From NCBI GenBank assembly GCA_963702575.1, contig CAVPCU010000005.1, positions 186,001-250,000 on the forward strand: 64,000 nt of DNA. Direction: 5' to 3'. The notes under the pieces are model-generated. The model saw only the letters and a list, made by a program, of their open reading frames with translations. It was not told the DNA's origin and made no database searches. Position 1 is the stretch's first letter. Each line of letters opens with the position of its first letter. This document shows positions 47,292 to 55,941 of this stretch, in pieces. Source of the DNA: VRUE01 sp963702575. GTDB lineage: Bacteria > Actinomycetota > Thermoleophilia > Solirubrobacterales > 70-9. The position numbers and the translations under genes were made by a program.

Positions 47292-47340
47292 CGTGGGGCA
47301 GGGCACCCCGCCCTGGCCGGGCGGGGAACCCAGCCCCACG
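47292..47340. repeat. imperfect palindrome between htrA and trpF (P10)
   Basis: Arms of 22 bases (47292-47313 and 47319-47340) match at 19 positions around the 5-base loop TGGCC. It is preceded by the word GCGGGTCCTGTCG (47281-47293), which recurs in rpsA and beside P7. It may act as a transcript-end or processing hairpin, though no U-tract is present. Confidence 0.85.
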
Positions 47341-47380
47341 CCACCCACCCGACAACCGCCCTGTCGTACCCTGAGCTGCA

Positions 47381-48013
47381 ATGCGTGTGAAGATCTGTGG
47401 GGTTACGAATTTGGACGATGCCGCCGAGGCTGTGCGGCTGGGGGCCTGGGCGGTTGGGCTGATCCATTTCGCCGAGAGCCCGCGGGCGGTCGAGCCGGCC
47501 GAGGCGGTGAGGATCGCCGCCGCGTTTCGGCGCAAGTGCGAGGTCGTGGGGGTCTTCGTCAATCCCGAGCTGGACCAGGTGGCGAAGGCGGTCGAGGACG
47601 AGGGGCTGACGATGGTGCAGCTGAACGGGGAAGAGGGGCCATCGTTCTGCGGGGAGGTGGCGCGGAAAACCGGGGTCAAGGTGATCAAGGCGATTCACGT
47701 GGCCAGCGCCGCCGACATCCACGCCGCCGAGGCCTTCAGGACCGACTTCCACCTCTTCGACCGGCGCGGGGACGGGCTTTGGGGCGGGACCGGGGAGTCC
47801 TTCGACTGGGGGCTCCTCGCCGAGCGGCGCTCGCAGGTCCCGGCGATCCTCGCAGGCGGGCTGCGGCCCGAGAACGTCGCCGAGGCGATCGAGGTGACGC
47901 GTCCGTTCGCGGTCGACGTCGCCAGCGGGGTGGAGGCCGAGCCGGGCCGCAAGGACCACGCCGCGATGACGGCCTTCTTCGAGGCCGCCCAGGCGGCTAG
48001 CGTTAGCGCCTGA
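47381..48013 (+). CDS. trpF: phosphoribosylanthranilate isomerase
   Basis: This 210-residue TIM-barrel enzyme isomerises phosphoribosylanthranilate. Key segments are VKICGVTNLDDA (catalytic Cys) and VDVASGVEAEPGRKD (with the phosphate-binding region). It opens with TTG- and GGG-rich codons unlike the rest of the cluster. The stop TGA overlaps the trpB ATG by 1 base. Confidence 0.95.
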   Translation: MRVKICGVTNLDDAAEAVRLGAWAVGLIHFAESPRAVEPAEAVRIAAAFRRKCEVVGVFVNPELDQVAKAVEDEGLTMVQLNGEEGPSFCGEVARKTGVKVIKAIHVASAADIHAAEAFRTDFHLFDRRGDGLWGGTGESFDWGLLAERRSQVPAILAGGLRPENVAEAIEVTRPFAVDVASGVEAEPGRKDHAAMTAFFEAAQAASVSA

Positions 48014-49179
48014 TGCCGGCGATCGAGCAGAGGTTCGGCCCCTACGGGGGGCGCTACGTCCCGGAGACGCTGATCGCCGCGCTCGACGAGCTGACCGCCG
48101 CCTGGGAAGCGGCGCGCGCCGATGAGGACTTCACCTCGCGCCTGGCGGGCTTGCACCGCGACTTCATCGGCCGGCCGACGCCGCTCTACCTCGCCGAGCG
48201 GCTCTCGGAGCGCGCCGGCCGCCGGGTCTACCTGAAGCGCGAGGACCTCGCCCACACCGGCGCCCACAAGATCAACAACGCGATCGGCCAGGCGCTGCTG
48301 GCGCAGCGGATGGGCAAGCCGCGGGTGATCGCCGAGACCGGCGCCGGCCAGCACGGCGTCGCCACCGCGACGGCCTGTGCGCTGCTCGGCCTCGAGTGCG
48401 TCGTCTACATGGGGACCGAGGACATCCGTCGCCAGGCGCCCAACGTCGAGCGGATGCGCCTGCTCGGCGCCGAGGTGGCGCCGGTCGAAGCGGGCGCGCG
48501 GACCCTGAAGGAGGCGGTCAGCGCCGCGATCCGCGACTGGGTCGCGAACGTCGAGACGACCCACTACGTGATCGGCTCGGCAGTCGGCCCGGCGCCCTTC
48601 CCGGCGCTGGTCCGCGACCTGCAGCGGGTGATCGGCGACGAGGCGCGCGAGCAGGCGCTCGCCGCCGAGGGCGCCCTGCCGGCGCGGGTGATCGCCTGCG
48701 TCGGCGGCGGCTCCAACTCGATCGGGATCTTCACCCCGTTCATCGGCGACGAGGGGGTCGAGCTGATCGGGGTCGAGGCGGCCGGGGAGGGGCTCGACAG
48801 CGGCCGCCACGGGGCCTCGCTGGCCGCCGGCGCGACCGGCGTCCTGCACGGCTCGCTCTCGGCGGTGATCGCCGACCCGGAGGGCCAGATCCTCGAGGCC
48901 CACTCGGTCTCGGCCGGCCTCGACTATCCCGGCGTCGGCCCCGAGCACGCCCACCTGCGCGACACCGGCCGCGCCTCCTACTACGCCGTGACGGATGCCC
49001 AGGCGCTCGACTCTTTCGCGACCCTCTCCCGGCTGGAGGGCATCATCCCGGCGCTCGAGTCCTCACACGCGATCGCCTGGCTGCTGGAGAACGGCGGCGG
49101 GGATGGCTATGACGTCCTCTGCCTCTCCGGGCGAGGCGACAAGGATCTGGCGGAGTACACGGAGCGCACCGGTGGCTGA
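48013..49179 (+). CDS. trpB: tryptophan synthase beta chain
   Basis: TrpB joins indole and serine using PLP. The 388-residue protein has the PLP lysine K86 in LAHTGAHKINNAIGQ, the GAGQHGVATAT substrate loop and the GGGSNSIGIF phosphate-binding loop. The GPEHAHLRDTGRASYYAVTD segment of TrpB1 proteins is also visible. It overlaps trpA by 8 bases. Confidence 0.97.
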   Translation: MPAIEQRFGPYGGRYVPETLIAALDELTAAWEAARADEDFTSRLAGLHRDFIGRPTPLYLAERLSERAGRRVYLKREDLAHTGAHKINNAIGQALLAQRMGKPRVIAETGAGQHGVATATACALLGLECVVYMGTEDIRRQAPNVERMRLLGAEVAPVEAGARTLKEAVSAAIRDWVANVETTHYVIGSAVGPAPFPALVRDLQRVIGDEAREQALAAEGALPARVIACVGGGSNSIGIFTPFIGDEGVELIGVEAAGEGLDSGRHGASLAAGATGVLHGSLSAVIADPEGQILEAHSVSAGLDYPGVGPEHAHLRDTGRASYYAVTDAQALDSFATLSRLEGIIPALESSHAIAWLLENGGGDGYDVLCLSGRGDKDLAEYTERTGG

Positions 49180-49978
49180 GGCCGGTGCCGCGCGGATCGC
49201 GACGGCCTTCGGAAAAGCCGAGGCGGAGGGGCGGGCGGCTTTGATGCCCTACCTGATGGCCGGCTACCCCGATCGGGCGACCTCGCTGGCGGTGGCTGCC
49301 GCCTACGCCGACTCCGGCGCCGACCTGGTCGAGCTGGGGGTGCCGTTCTCCGACCCGCTGGCCGACGGGCCGACGATCCACGCGGCGGCGACGGCGGCGC
49401 TGGCGGCGGGGGCCACGCTCGACACGGCCTTCGAGGTCTGCGAGTCGATCGCCGAGCGCGTCCCGGTGGTGCTGATGGCCTACGCCAACATGGTCCTCGC
49501 CCGCGGTGCGGCGGAGTTCGCCCGCCGTGCTGCCGCCGCGGGGGCGGCGGGGGCGATCGTCCCCGACCTTCCTCTCGACGAGGCCGACGACGTGCGCGCG
49601 ACGCTCAACGAGGCCGGGTTGGCGCTGGTGCCGCTACTGGCGCCGACCACCGCGCCCGAGCGCCGAATGCGCATCTGCGCCGCCGCCCAGGGGTTCGTCT
49701 ACCTCGTCTCGAGCGTGGGCACCACCGGCGAGCGGCGCGAGCTGCCGGCTGGCCTTGCCGAGCTGGTCGCGGCGACCAAGGCGGAGGCCGAGGTCCCCGT
49801 CGCGGTCGGCTTCGGCATCGGCACGCCCGCGCAGGCGGCCGAGGTCGGCAGGGTCGCCGACGGCGTCATCGTCGGCAGCCGTCTGGTCCGAGCCGCCGGC
49901 GAGGCCGGCTCCCCCGAATCGGCAGCTCGAGCCGTCGCTGACTTCCTCCGCGACTCCCTCGCCGCGCTCGCCGTTTAG
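49172..49978 (+). CDS. trpA: tryptophan synthase alpha chain
   Basis: TrpA cleaves indole-glycerol phosphate and passes indole to TrpB. The 268-residue barrel shows LVELGVPFSDPLADGPTIH with the catalytic Glu and Asp, LLAPTTAPERRM, and the phosphate site VGFGIGTPAQA. GTG 49172 lies inside the end of trpB. This closes the trp cluster. Confidence 0.95.
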   Translation: MAEAGAARIATAFGKAEAEGRAALMPYLMAGYPDRATSLAVAAAYADSGADLVELGVPFSDPLADGPTIHAAATAALAAGATLDTAFEVCESIAERVPVVLMAYANMVLARGAAEFARRAAAAGAAGAIVPDLPLDEADDVRATLNEAGLALVPLLAPTTAPERRMRICAAAQGFVYLVSSVGTTGERRELPAGLAELVAATKAEAEVPVAVGFGIGTPAQAAEVGRVADGVIVGSRLVRAAGEAGSPESAARAVADFLRDSLAALAV

Positions 49979-50007
49979 ACGGGCGCTTCGTTTAGGATTG
50001 CCGCCGC

Positions 50008-50157
50008 ATGGGACTCGTAGTCAGCCTCTTCCTCGCGCTCGGCGCCACCACGATCGTCTACGCCTGGCTCGGCCAAGGCGGCGGCGTCGCCGGCCTCGTC
50101 TTCCTCAGCGTGATGCTGATCGGGGCCTCGATCCGCGTGTTCAAGCCGGCGCCCTGA
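50008..50157 (+). CDS. small two-helix membrane peptide
   Basis: This 49-residue protein begins MGLVVSLFLALGATTIVYAW and has a second hydrophobic stretch (GVAGLVFLSVMLIGASI) and a basic end (RVFKPAP). It is too short for database-style recognition but has good codon-position bias. It lies 29 bases after trpA. Its stop codon falls inside the left arm of palindrome P11. Confidence 0.6.
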   Translation: MGLVVSLFLALGATTIVYAWLGQGGGVAGLVFLSVMLIGASIRVFKPAP

Positions 50158-50255
50158 GGCATTCCAGTCGGCGCATATCGGCGTCCTCGGTCGCTCGCGT
50201 GCAGAGCACGCCACGCTCCCTGCGTCCTTGATCTGCTTGACCGGAATGCCTCAGG
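50153..50255. repeat. inverted repeat between convergent genes (P11)
   Basis: Arms 50153-50169 and 50239-50255 match at 16 of 17 positions (CCTGAGGCATTCC core), separated by 69 bases. The stop codons of the small membrane gene and of the convergent methyltransferase both lie in the arms. It could serve as a shared bidirectional transcript-end structure. Confidence 0.85.
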
Positions 50256-51066
50256 CCCGGGTGGCGACCACCTGCAGGTACTCGGGTTCGAGCACCAGGG
50301 CATCCTCACCGGCGACGTTGCACTCGGCCAGGTAGGCGCGCAGGTCCGCCTCCAGCGCGGCTTCGCCCTCGGGCCCGACCCGCTCGAAGGCGACTTTCGT
50401 CGGCCCGAAGTAGGTGCGGAAGAACTCGATGAAGTGATCGGCCGAGAGGTAGGTCTGCCGGTTGGCCCGGCGCTCCACCCGCAGCTCCGAGACGCCCTCG
50501 CCGAAGAGCTCGCGCAGGCGCTCCTCGGTCCCCCAAAGCAGCGGCGATTGGACGCCGGGAGGCGGCGGGGCGTGTTTGGCGATCGTCATGAACATCTGGC
50601 CGATGGCGCCGTCGGGAACCCAGTTGGCCATCCCGATTCGCCCCCCCGGCTTGCAGACCCGCAACAACTCGGCTGCCGCCTTCTCCTGTTCGGCGGCGAA
50701 CATCGCGCCGAAGACCGAGAGGACGACGTCGAACTCGGCGTCCTCGAACGGCAGGGCGACCGCGTCGGCCTCGACGAACTCGACATCGAGGCGCTCGGCG
50801 GCGGCGCGCTCACGCCCGCGCTCCAGCAGCGCCGGGACGAAGTCGGCGCCGACGGTGTTCCCCCAGGCGCGCCGGGTCGCCGCCAGCGCGGCGTTGCCGC
50901 TGCCGCAGGCGACGTCGAGAACCCGCTCGCCGGCGAGGATCCGCGCCGCTTCCACCAGCTCCTCGGAGACCATCATCACGATCCCGGCGACCATCGCGAA
51001 GTCGCCCTCCGACCAGGTCTTCTGCTGTGCCTGGCGGACTGCGTTCAGGTCTATCACTTCGCTCAT
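50251..51066 (-). CDS. SAM-dependent methyltransferase
   Basis: This 271-residue class I methyltransferase has motif I (VLDVACGSGNAALAA), an acidic ribose contact (FVEADAVALPFEDAEFD) and motif post-I/IV (VVLSVFGAMFA). It resembles ubiquinone/sterol-type (Methyltransf_11/25) enzymes. The substrate is unknown. ATG 51066 follows an AGGAA site. It is divergent from pfkA. Confidence 0.85.
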   Translation of the reverse strand: MSEVIDLNAVRQAQQKTWSEGDFAMVAGIVMMVSEELVEAARILAGERVLDVACGSGNAALAATRRAWGNTVGADFVPALLERGRERAAAERLDVEFVEADAVALPFEDAEFDVVLSVFGAMFAAEQEKAAAELLRVCKPGGRIGMANWVPDGAIGQMFMTIAKHAPPPPGVQSPLLWGTEERLRELFGEGVSELRVERRANRQTYLSADHFIEFFRTYFGPTKVAFERVGPEGEAALEADLRAYLAECNVAGEDALVLEPEYLQVVATRA

Positions 51067-51103
51067 CTCGTTCCTTTCGCTCGCCTGCGTAAGCTGAAGC
51101 CTA

Positions 51104-52132
51104 ATGCGAATCGGCGTGCTCACCGGCGGAGGCGACTGTCCGGGGCTGAACGCGGTGATCCGGGCGATCGTGCGCAAGGGGGTCGAACGCTGCGGGCACG
51201 AGTTCGTCGGCTACCGCGACGGCTGGCGCGGGGCGCTGGAGGGAGACGCCGGCTCGCTCGGCGTGCCCGAGGTGCGGGGGATCCTGCCGCGCGGTGGCAC
51301 CATCCTCGGCTCCTCGCGGACCAACCCGTTCAAGCGGGAGGGAGGCGCCGAGCGGATCGTCGAGAGCATGGCGGCCGATGGGGTCGACGGCCTGATCGCG
51401 ATCGGCGGCGAGGACACCCTCGGCGTCGCCGCCCGGCTGCACGCCGAGCACGGCGTCGCCGTGGTCGGCGTGCCGAAGACGATCGACAACGACCTCGGCG
51501 CGACCGACTACACCTTCGGCTTCGACACCGCGGTCAACATCGCGATGGAGGCGATCGACCGCCTGCACACCACCGCCGACAGCCATCACCGCGTGCTGAT
51601 CGTCGAGGTGATGGGCCGGCACGCCGGCTGGATCGCCTTCCACGCCGGCCTCGCCGGCGGCGCCAACGTGATCCTCATCCCCGAGCATCCTTTCGACCTG
51701 GAGGAGGTCTGCGGCCTGGTCGGTCGGCGGCTGGAGGCGCGCTTCGCGCCGATCGTCGTCGTCTCCGAGGGCGCCGAGCCGGAGGGGGGCAGGCCGGAGG
51801 TCCAGGGAGCGGGCCTCGACGCCTTCGGCCACGTGCGCCTCGGCGGCATCGCCCACTGGCTCGAGCACGAGATCGAGCAGCGCACCGGCAAGGAGACCCG
51901 CGCGACCGTGCTCGGCCACGTCCAGCGCGGCGGCACCCCGACCGCCTTCGACCGCGTCCTCGCCACGCGCTTCGGCCTGCACGCGATCGACGCGGTCGAC
52001 AGCGGCGAATGGGGAAAGATGACGGCGTTGCGGGGGACCGAGATCGAGCTGGTCGATATCGCCGCGGCTACGGCGGAGCTGAAGACGGTGCCCAGGGAGC
52101 TGTACGAAGAGGCCGAGGTCTTCTTTGGGTAG
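51104..52132 (+). CDS. pfkA: 6-phosphofructokinase, probably PPi-dependent
   Basis: This 342-residue phosphofructokinase has TGGGDCPGLNAVIR, the GGEDT site at 101-105, PKTIDND at 124-130 and the fructose-6-phosphate region VEVMGRHAGWIA. In ATP-dependent enzymes the phosphoryl-donor site has Gly at position 104 (GGDGS), whereas PPi-dependent actinobacterial enzymes have Asp plus a Lys in PKTID. Both PPi-type residues are here (D104, K125). The reaction would therefore be reversible fructose-6-P/fructose-1,6-bisP conversion using pyrophosphate. This is a prediction from those residues. Confidence 0.92.
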   Translation: MRIGVLTGGGDCPGLNAVIRAIVRKGVERCGHEFVGYRDGWRGALEGDAGSLGVPEVRGILPRGGTILGSSRTNPFKREGGAERIVESMAADGVDGLIAIGGEDTLGVAARLHAEHGVAVVGVPKTIDNDLGATDYTFGFDTAVNIAMEAIDRLHTTADSHHRVLIVEVMGRHAGWIAFHAGLAGGANVILIPEHPFDLEEVCGLVGRRLEARFAPIVVVSEGAEPEGGRPEVQGAGLDAFGHVRLGGIAHWLEHEIEQRTGKETRATVLGHVQRGGTPTAFDRVLATRFGLHAIDAVDSGEWGKMTALRGTEIELVDIAAATAELKTVPRELYEEAEVFFG

Positions 52133-52139
52133 GTCGGTG

Positions 52140-52248
52140 GGGGAGGGGCGGGTGTCCCCCCGCTGGAACCCGCCCACGATGCCTTGGAATAGGGCGCACT
52201 TGTGAGATTGGCTCACAAGTTCCCGCGGGGGGACACCCGCCCCTCCCC
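52140..52248. repeat. nested perfect palindrome after pfkA (P12)
   Basis: Outer arms 52140-52163 and 52225-52248 are perfect over 24 bases. An inner hairpin has 9-base arms (ACTTGTGAG at 52198-52206 and CTCACAAGT at 52212-52220). The right half lies inside the frame of the following lipoprotein gene and encodes its N-terminal residues if the longest start is used. Confidence 0.95.
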
Positions 52249-52717
52249 GCTCGCACGCAAGGCAGGGCCGGTAGCCGTGTTGGTGCTGCTTGTGCTGGCT
52301 GCGGCTGGGTGCGGGGAAGCTGGGGGCGTGAGTCGGGGCGCGGTCGTTACTGCCTACGTTGTCGTTCCTCTTTGTGGAGAAGCTGAAGAGGCGTTGGCGA
52401 GGCATGGGGCGGAAGTGGGGGAGGTGCGGGTGCGGGTTAACTGCCTGCCGGCGGGTGAGCGGGGTGGCAAGGCAGACCTCGCGGCGATCGGGGACGGCGC
52501 GCGGCGTGCCATCGAGGACTCGACCTCAATCGCCTACATCACCACGACCGACCCCGTTGCGATCCGTTTCTCCGAAACGATCCTCGAAGAACCCGGCATC
52601 GCCCAACTCCCCACCAGCTCGGGCGCCAAGGCGATGGACCAGCTCCTACACGCCGTCGACGAAGCTGGGAACGCGACCAACCTGCGCGCCTCCGTAGACA
52701 AGTCCCTCGGCAGCTAA
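52202..52717 (+). CDS. putative lipoprotein, unknown
   Basis: The protein has a hydrophobic stretch and lipobox (VLLVLAAAGCGEAGG) with the lipidated Cys at about residue 37, then a globular part of about 130 residues. That part has VTAYVVVPLCGEAEEALARH and SIAYITTTDPVAIRFSE, resembling a periplasmic-binding or receptor-like fold. The longest start (GTG 52202) lies in palindrome P12 and supplies basic residues before the helix. GTG 52277 would leave almost no signal peptide n-region. It is probably surface-anchored. Confidence 0.65.
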   Translation: MRLAHKFPRGDTRPSPLARKAGPVAVLVLLVLAAAGCGEAGGVSRGAVVTAYVVVPLCGEAEEALARHGAEVGEVRVRVNCLPAGERGGKADLAAIGDGARRAIEDSTSIAYITTTDPVAIRFSETILEEPGIAQLPTSSGAKAMDQLLHAVDEAGNATNLRASVDKSLGS

Positions 52718-53619
52718 ACCAGGTTCCGAAGCGCCTCGTCCACGTCCGTGTAGCGGAACTCGTATCCGAGGTCCAGCGCCCGCCGCGGCATCACCCGCTG
52801 GCCACCGCGCAGCACCCGCCCGAACTCGCGGCCGAATTTGAGGTCGAGCACGAAGCCCGGCACCGGAGTCGCGGCCGGTCGGTGCAGGGCCCGGCCGAGC
52901 GCCTGGGAAAGCTCGCGGTTGGTGACTGGGTTGGGCGCCGTCGCGTTGACCAGGCCGCTCACCTTCTCGTTGTCGAGCGCCCAGAGGAGGATGCCGACCT
53001 CGTCGTCGACGTGGATCCAGGAGACGTACTGGCGCCCTCCGGCCAGCGGGCCGCCGACGCCGAGCTTGAAGGGCGGCAGTAGCGCCGCGAGGAAGCCGTC
53101 GCTCGGGTCGAGCACGTGGCCGGTGCGGACTACGACCAGGCGGACGCCGCTCGCCTCCACCTCGCGTGCCGCGGCCTCCCACTCGCGGACGACCTCGGCG
53201 TCGAATCCCTCGCCCGGCTCGGCCGACTCGTCGACCATCGCCTCGCCGCGGTCGCCGTAGAAGCCGATCGCCGATTGGTTGACCAGAACACCGGGCTTGC
53301 GCTCGAGGCCGGCGATCGACGCCACGAGGTTGCGCGTGCCGGTGCGGCGGCTCTCCATGATCCGCCGCTTGGCCTCGTCGGTCCAGCGCTGGTCGATCTT
53401 CTCGCCGAGCAGGTTGACGACCCCGTCGACACCCTCGAAGGCCGCGGCCGGCGGACGTTCGAGGGTCGGCTCCCAGGCGTGCCAGGTGACGCTCGGGTTT
53501 GTGCTCCGCGCCCGCTGCGGGTCGCGGGTCAAGCCCGCGACCGTGTCGCCGCGGGCGAGCAGGGTGTCGCAGAGCGCCGCGCCGATCATCCCGCTCGCTC
53601 CGCTGACGAGAGCCTTCAC
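52714..53619 (-). CDS. TIGR01777-type NAD-dependent epimerase/reductase
   Basis: This 301-residue short-chain-fold protein has the nucleotide motif VSGASGMIGAALCDTL, the family-specific NLLGEKIDQRWTDEAKRRI segment, QSAIGFYGDRGE and a C-terminal DUF1731 domain (GRVLRGGQRVMPRRALDLG). Family members resemble SulA-like/nucleoside-diphosphate-sugar epimerases with unclear substrates. The 3' end overlaps the convergent lipoprotein gene by 4 bases. Confidence 0.9.
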   Translation of the reverse strand: MKALVSGASGMIGAALCDTLLARGDTVAGLTRDPQRARSTNPSVTWHAWEPTLERPPAAAFEGVDGVVNLLGEKIDQRWTDEAKRRIMESRRTGTRNLVASIAGLERKPGVLVNQSAIGFYGDRGEAMVDESAEPGEGFDAEVVREWEAAAREVEASGVRLVVVRTGHVLDPSDGFLAALLPPFKLGVGGPLAGGRQYVSWIHVDDEVGILLWALDNEKVSGLVNATAPNPVTNRELSQALGRALHRPAATPVPGFVLDLKFGREFGRVLRGGQRVMPRRALDLGYEFRYTDVDEALRNLV

Positions 53620-53623
53620 CGAA

Positions 53624-55081
<1,458 letters not shown>

Positions 55082-55224
55082 CGGCGGCTATCGAATCAGA
55101 TTCAGCCCGTGGCCACGGCGAGGTGCGTTCATGTCGCAGGGGGGGAGAACTTTGCCCGCTGGGAGCTTGGAGTAGGGGCGACACGCTCGCACCGACATGG
55201 ATATGCACACTGGAGCCTTAGATA

Positions 55225-55262
55225 TACGCACTTTACCGCCGCCAATGCGGTATACTGGACCT
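55225..55262 (+). promoter_or_regulatory. possible leaderless promoter and operator of vapB2
   Basis: TATACT (55251-55256) lies 6 bases before ATG 55263, as at the first vapB. A possible operator flanks it: TATACGCA (55224-55231) faces TGCGGTATA with one base inserted, forming an imperfect inverted repeat suited to an RHH autoregulator. No firm -35 box is visible. Confidence 0.4.
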
Positions 55263-55478
55263 ATGGGAAAGCGTACTTCGCTCATTGTCGATCCGGATCT
55301 TCTGCAGGAAGCCGAACGGGCCGTCGCCACCAAAGGCCTGACGGCCACGGTTCGCGAGTGCCTTCAGAGGGCCGTCCGCCAGGCCCACCTCGATCGCCTG
55401 GCGCAGATCGAGTTCCCCGAGGACGCCCTGGAGCAACTGGCGCGAATGCGCGAACCCCGGAAGTTCGATTTCGAGTGA
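55263..55478 (+). CDS. vapB: VapB-type antitoxin (DUF2191-like)
   Basis: This 71-residue protein starts MGKRTSLIVDPDLLQEAERA, a typical VapB N-terminus, with the TATVRECLQRAVRQAHLDRL helix. The acidic tail ends EPRKFDFE. It is followed 3 bases later by a PIN toxin. The start chosen places the -10 element just upstream; a longer ATG at 55197 would put it inside the gene. Confidence 0.82.
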   Translation: MGKRTSLIVDPDLLQEAERAVATKGLTATVRECLQRAVRQAHLDRLAQIEFPEDALEQLARMREPRKFDFE

Positions 55479-55481
55479 GCG

Positions 55482-55910
55482 GTGGCCGCCTACCTCGCCG
55501 ATACGAGTGCGTGGCTGTTGTCCCGGCGCAAAGATGCGCCCGACACGCTGCGTAAAACCTTCGCCGGCCTGATCACGGCCGGGAGGGTGGCGACCTGCGG
55601 GCCGGTGCGCTGGGAGCTGCTGCACAACGCGAGGAACGGAGCGGAGTACAAGGCCCTGCGCGAAGACCTCGCAGCCCTCGACCAGGCGCCGTTCGACAAC
55701 TCCGACTGGGAGCGTGCCCTCGACGTCTGCCAGGCGCTGGCCGAGAAGGGCGGCTCGCTCCATCGCGCCCCCTCGATGCCCGACGCGATGATCGCCGTCG
55801 CCGCCGAGCGCGCCGGCCTCACCGTCCTCCACTACGACAAGGACTTCGACCTGATCGCGAGCGTCACCGGCCAGCCCAGCGAGTGGGTGGCGCCCAAGGG
55901 CTCCCTCTGA
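55482..55910 (+). CDS. vapC: VapC-type PIN-domain toxin
   Basis: This 142-residue PIN protein has acidic residues D7 (YLADTSAW), E45 (VRWELLHNA), D99 (SMPDAMIAVAA) and D117/D119 (YDKDFDLIA). It is a separate lineage from the first VapC in the window. GTG 55482 is the start. It is followed by polA after 31 bases. Confidence 0.88.
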   Translation: MAAYLADTSAWLLSRRKDAPDTLRKTFAGLITAGRVATCGPVRWELLHNARNGAEYKALREDLAALDQAPFDNSDWERALDVCQALAEKGGSLHRAPSMPDAMIAVAAERAGLTVLHYDKDFDLIASVTGQPSEWVAPKGSL

Positions 55911-55941
55911 GCCGCGCCGCGGCCGGACCTATGATCGCCGC

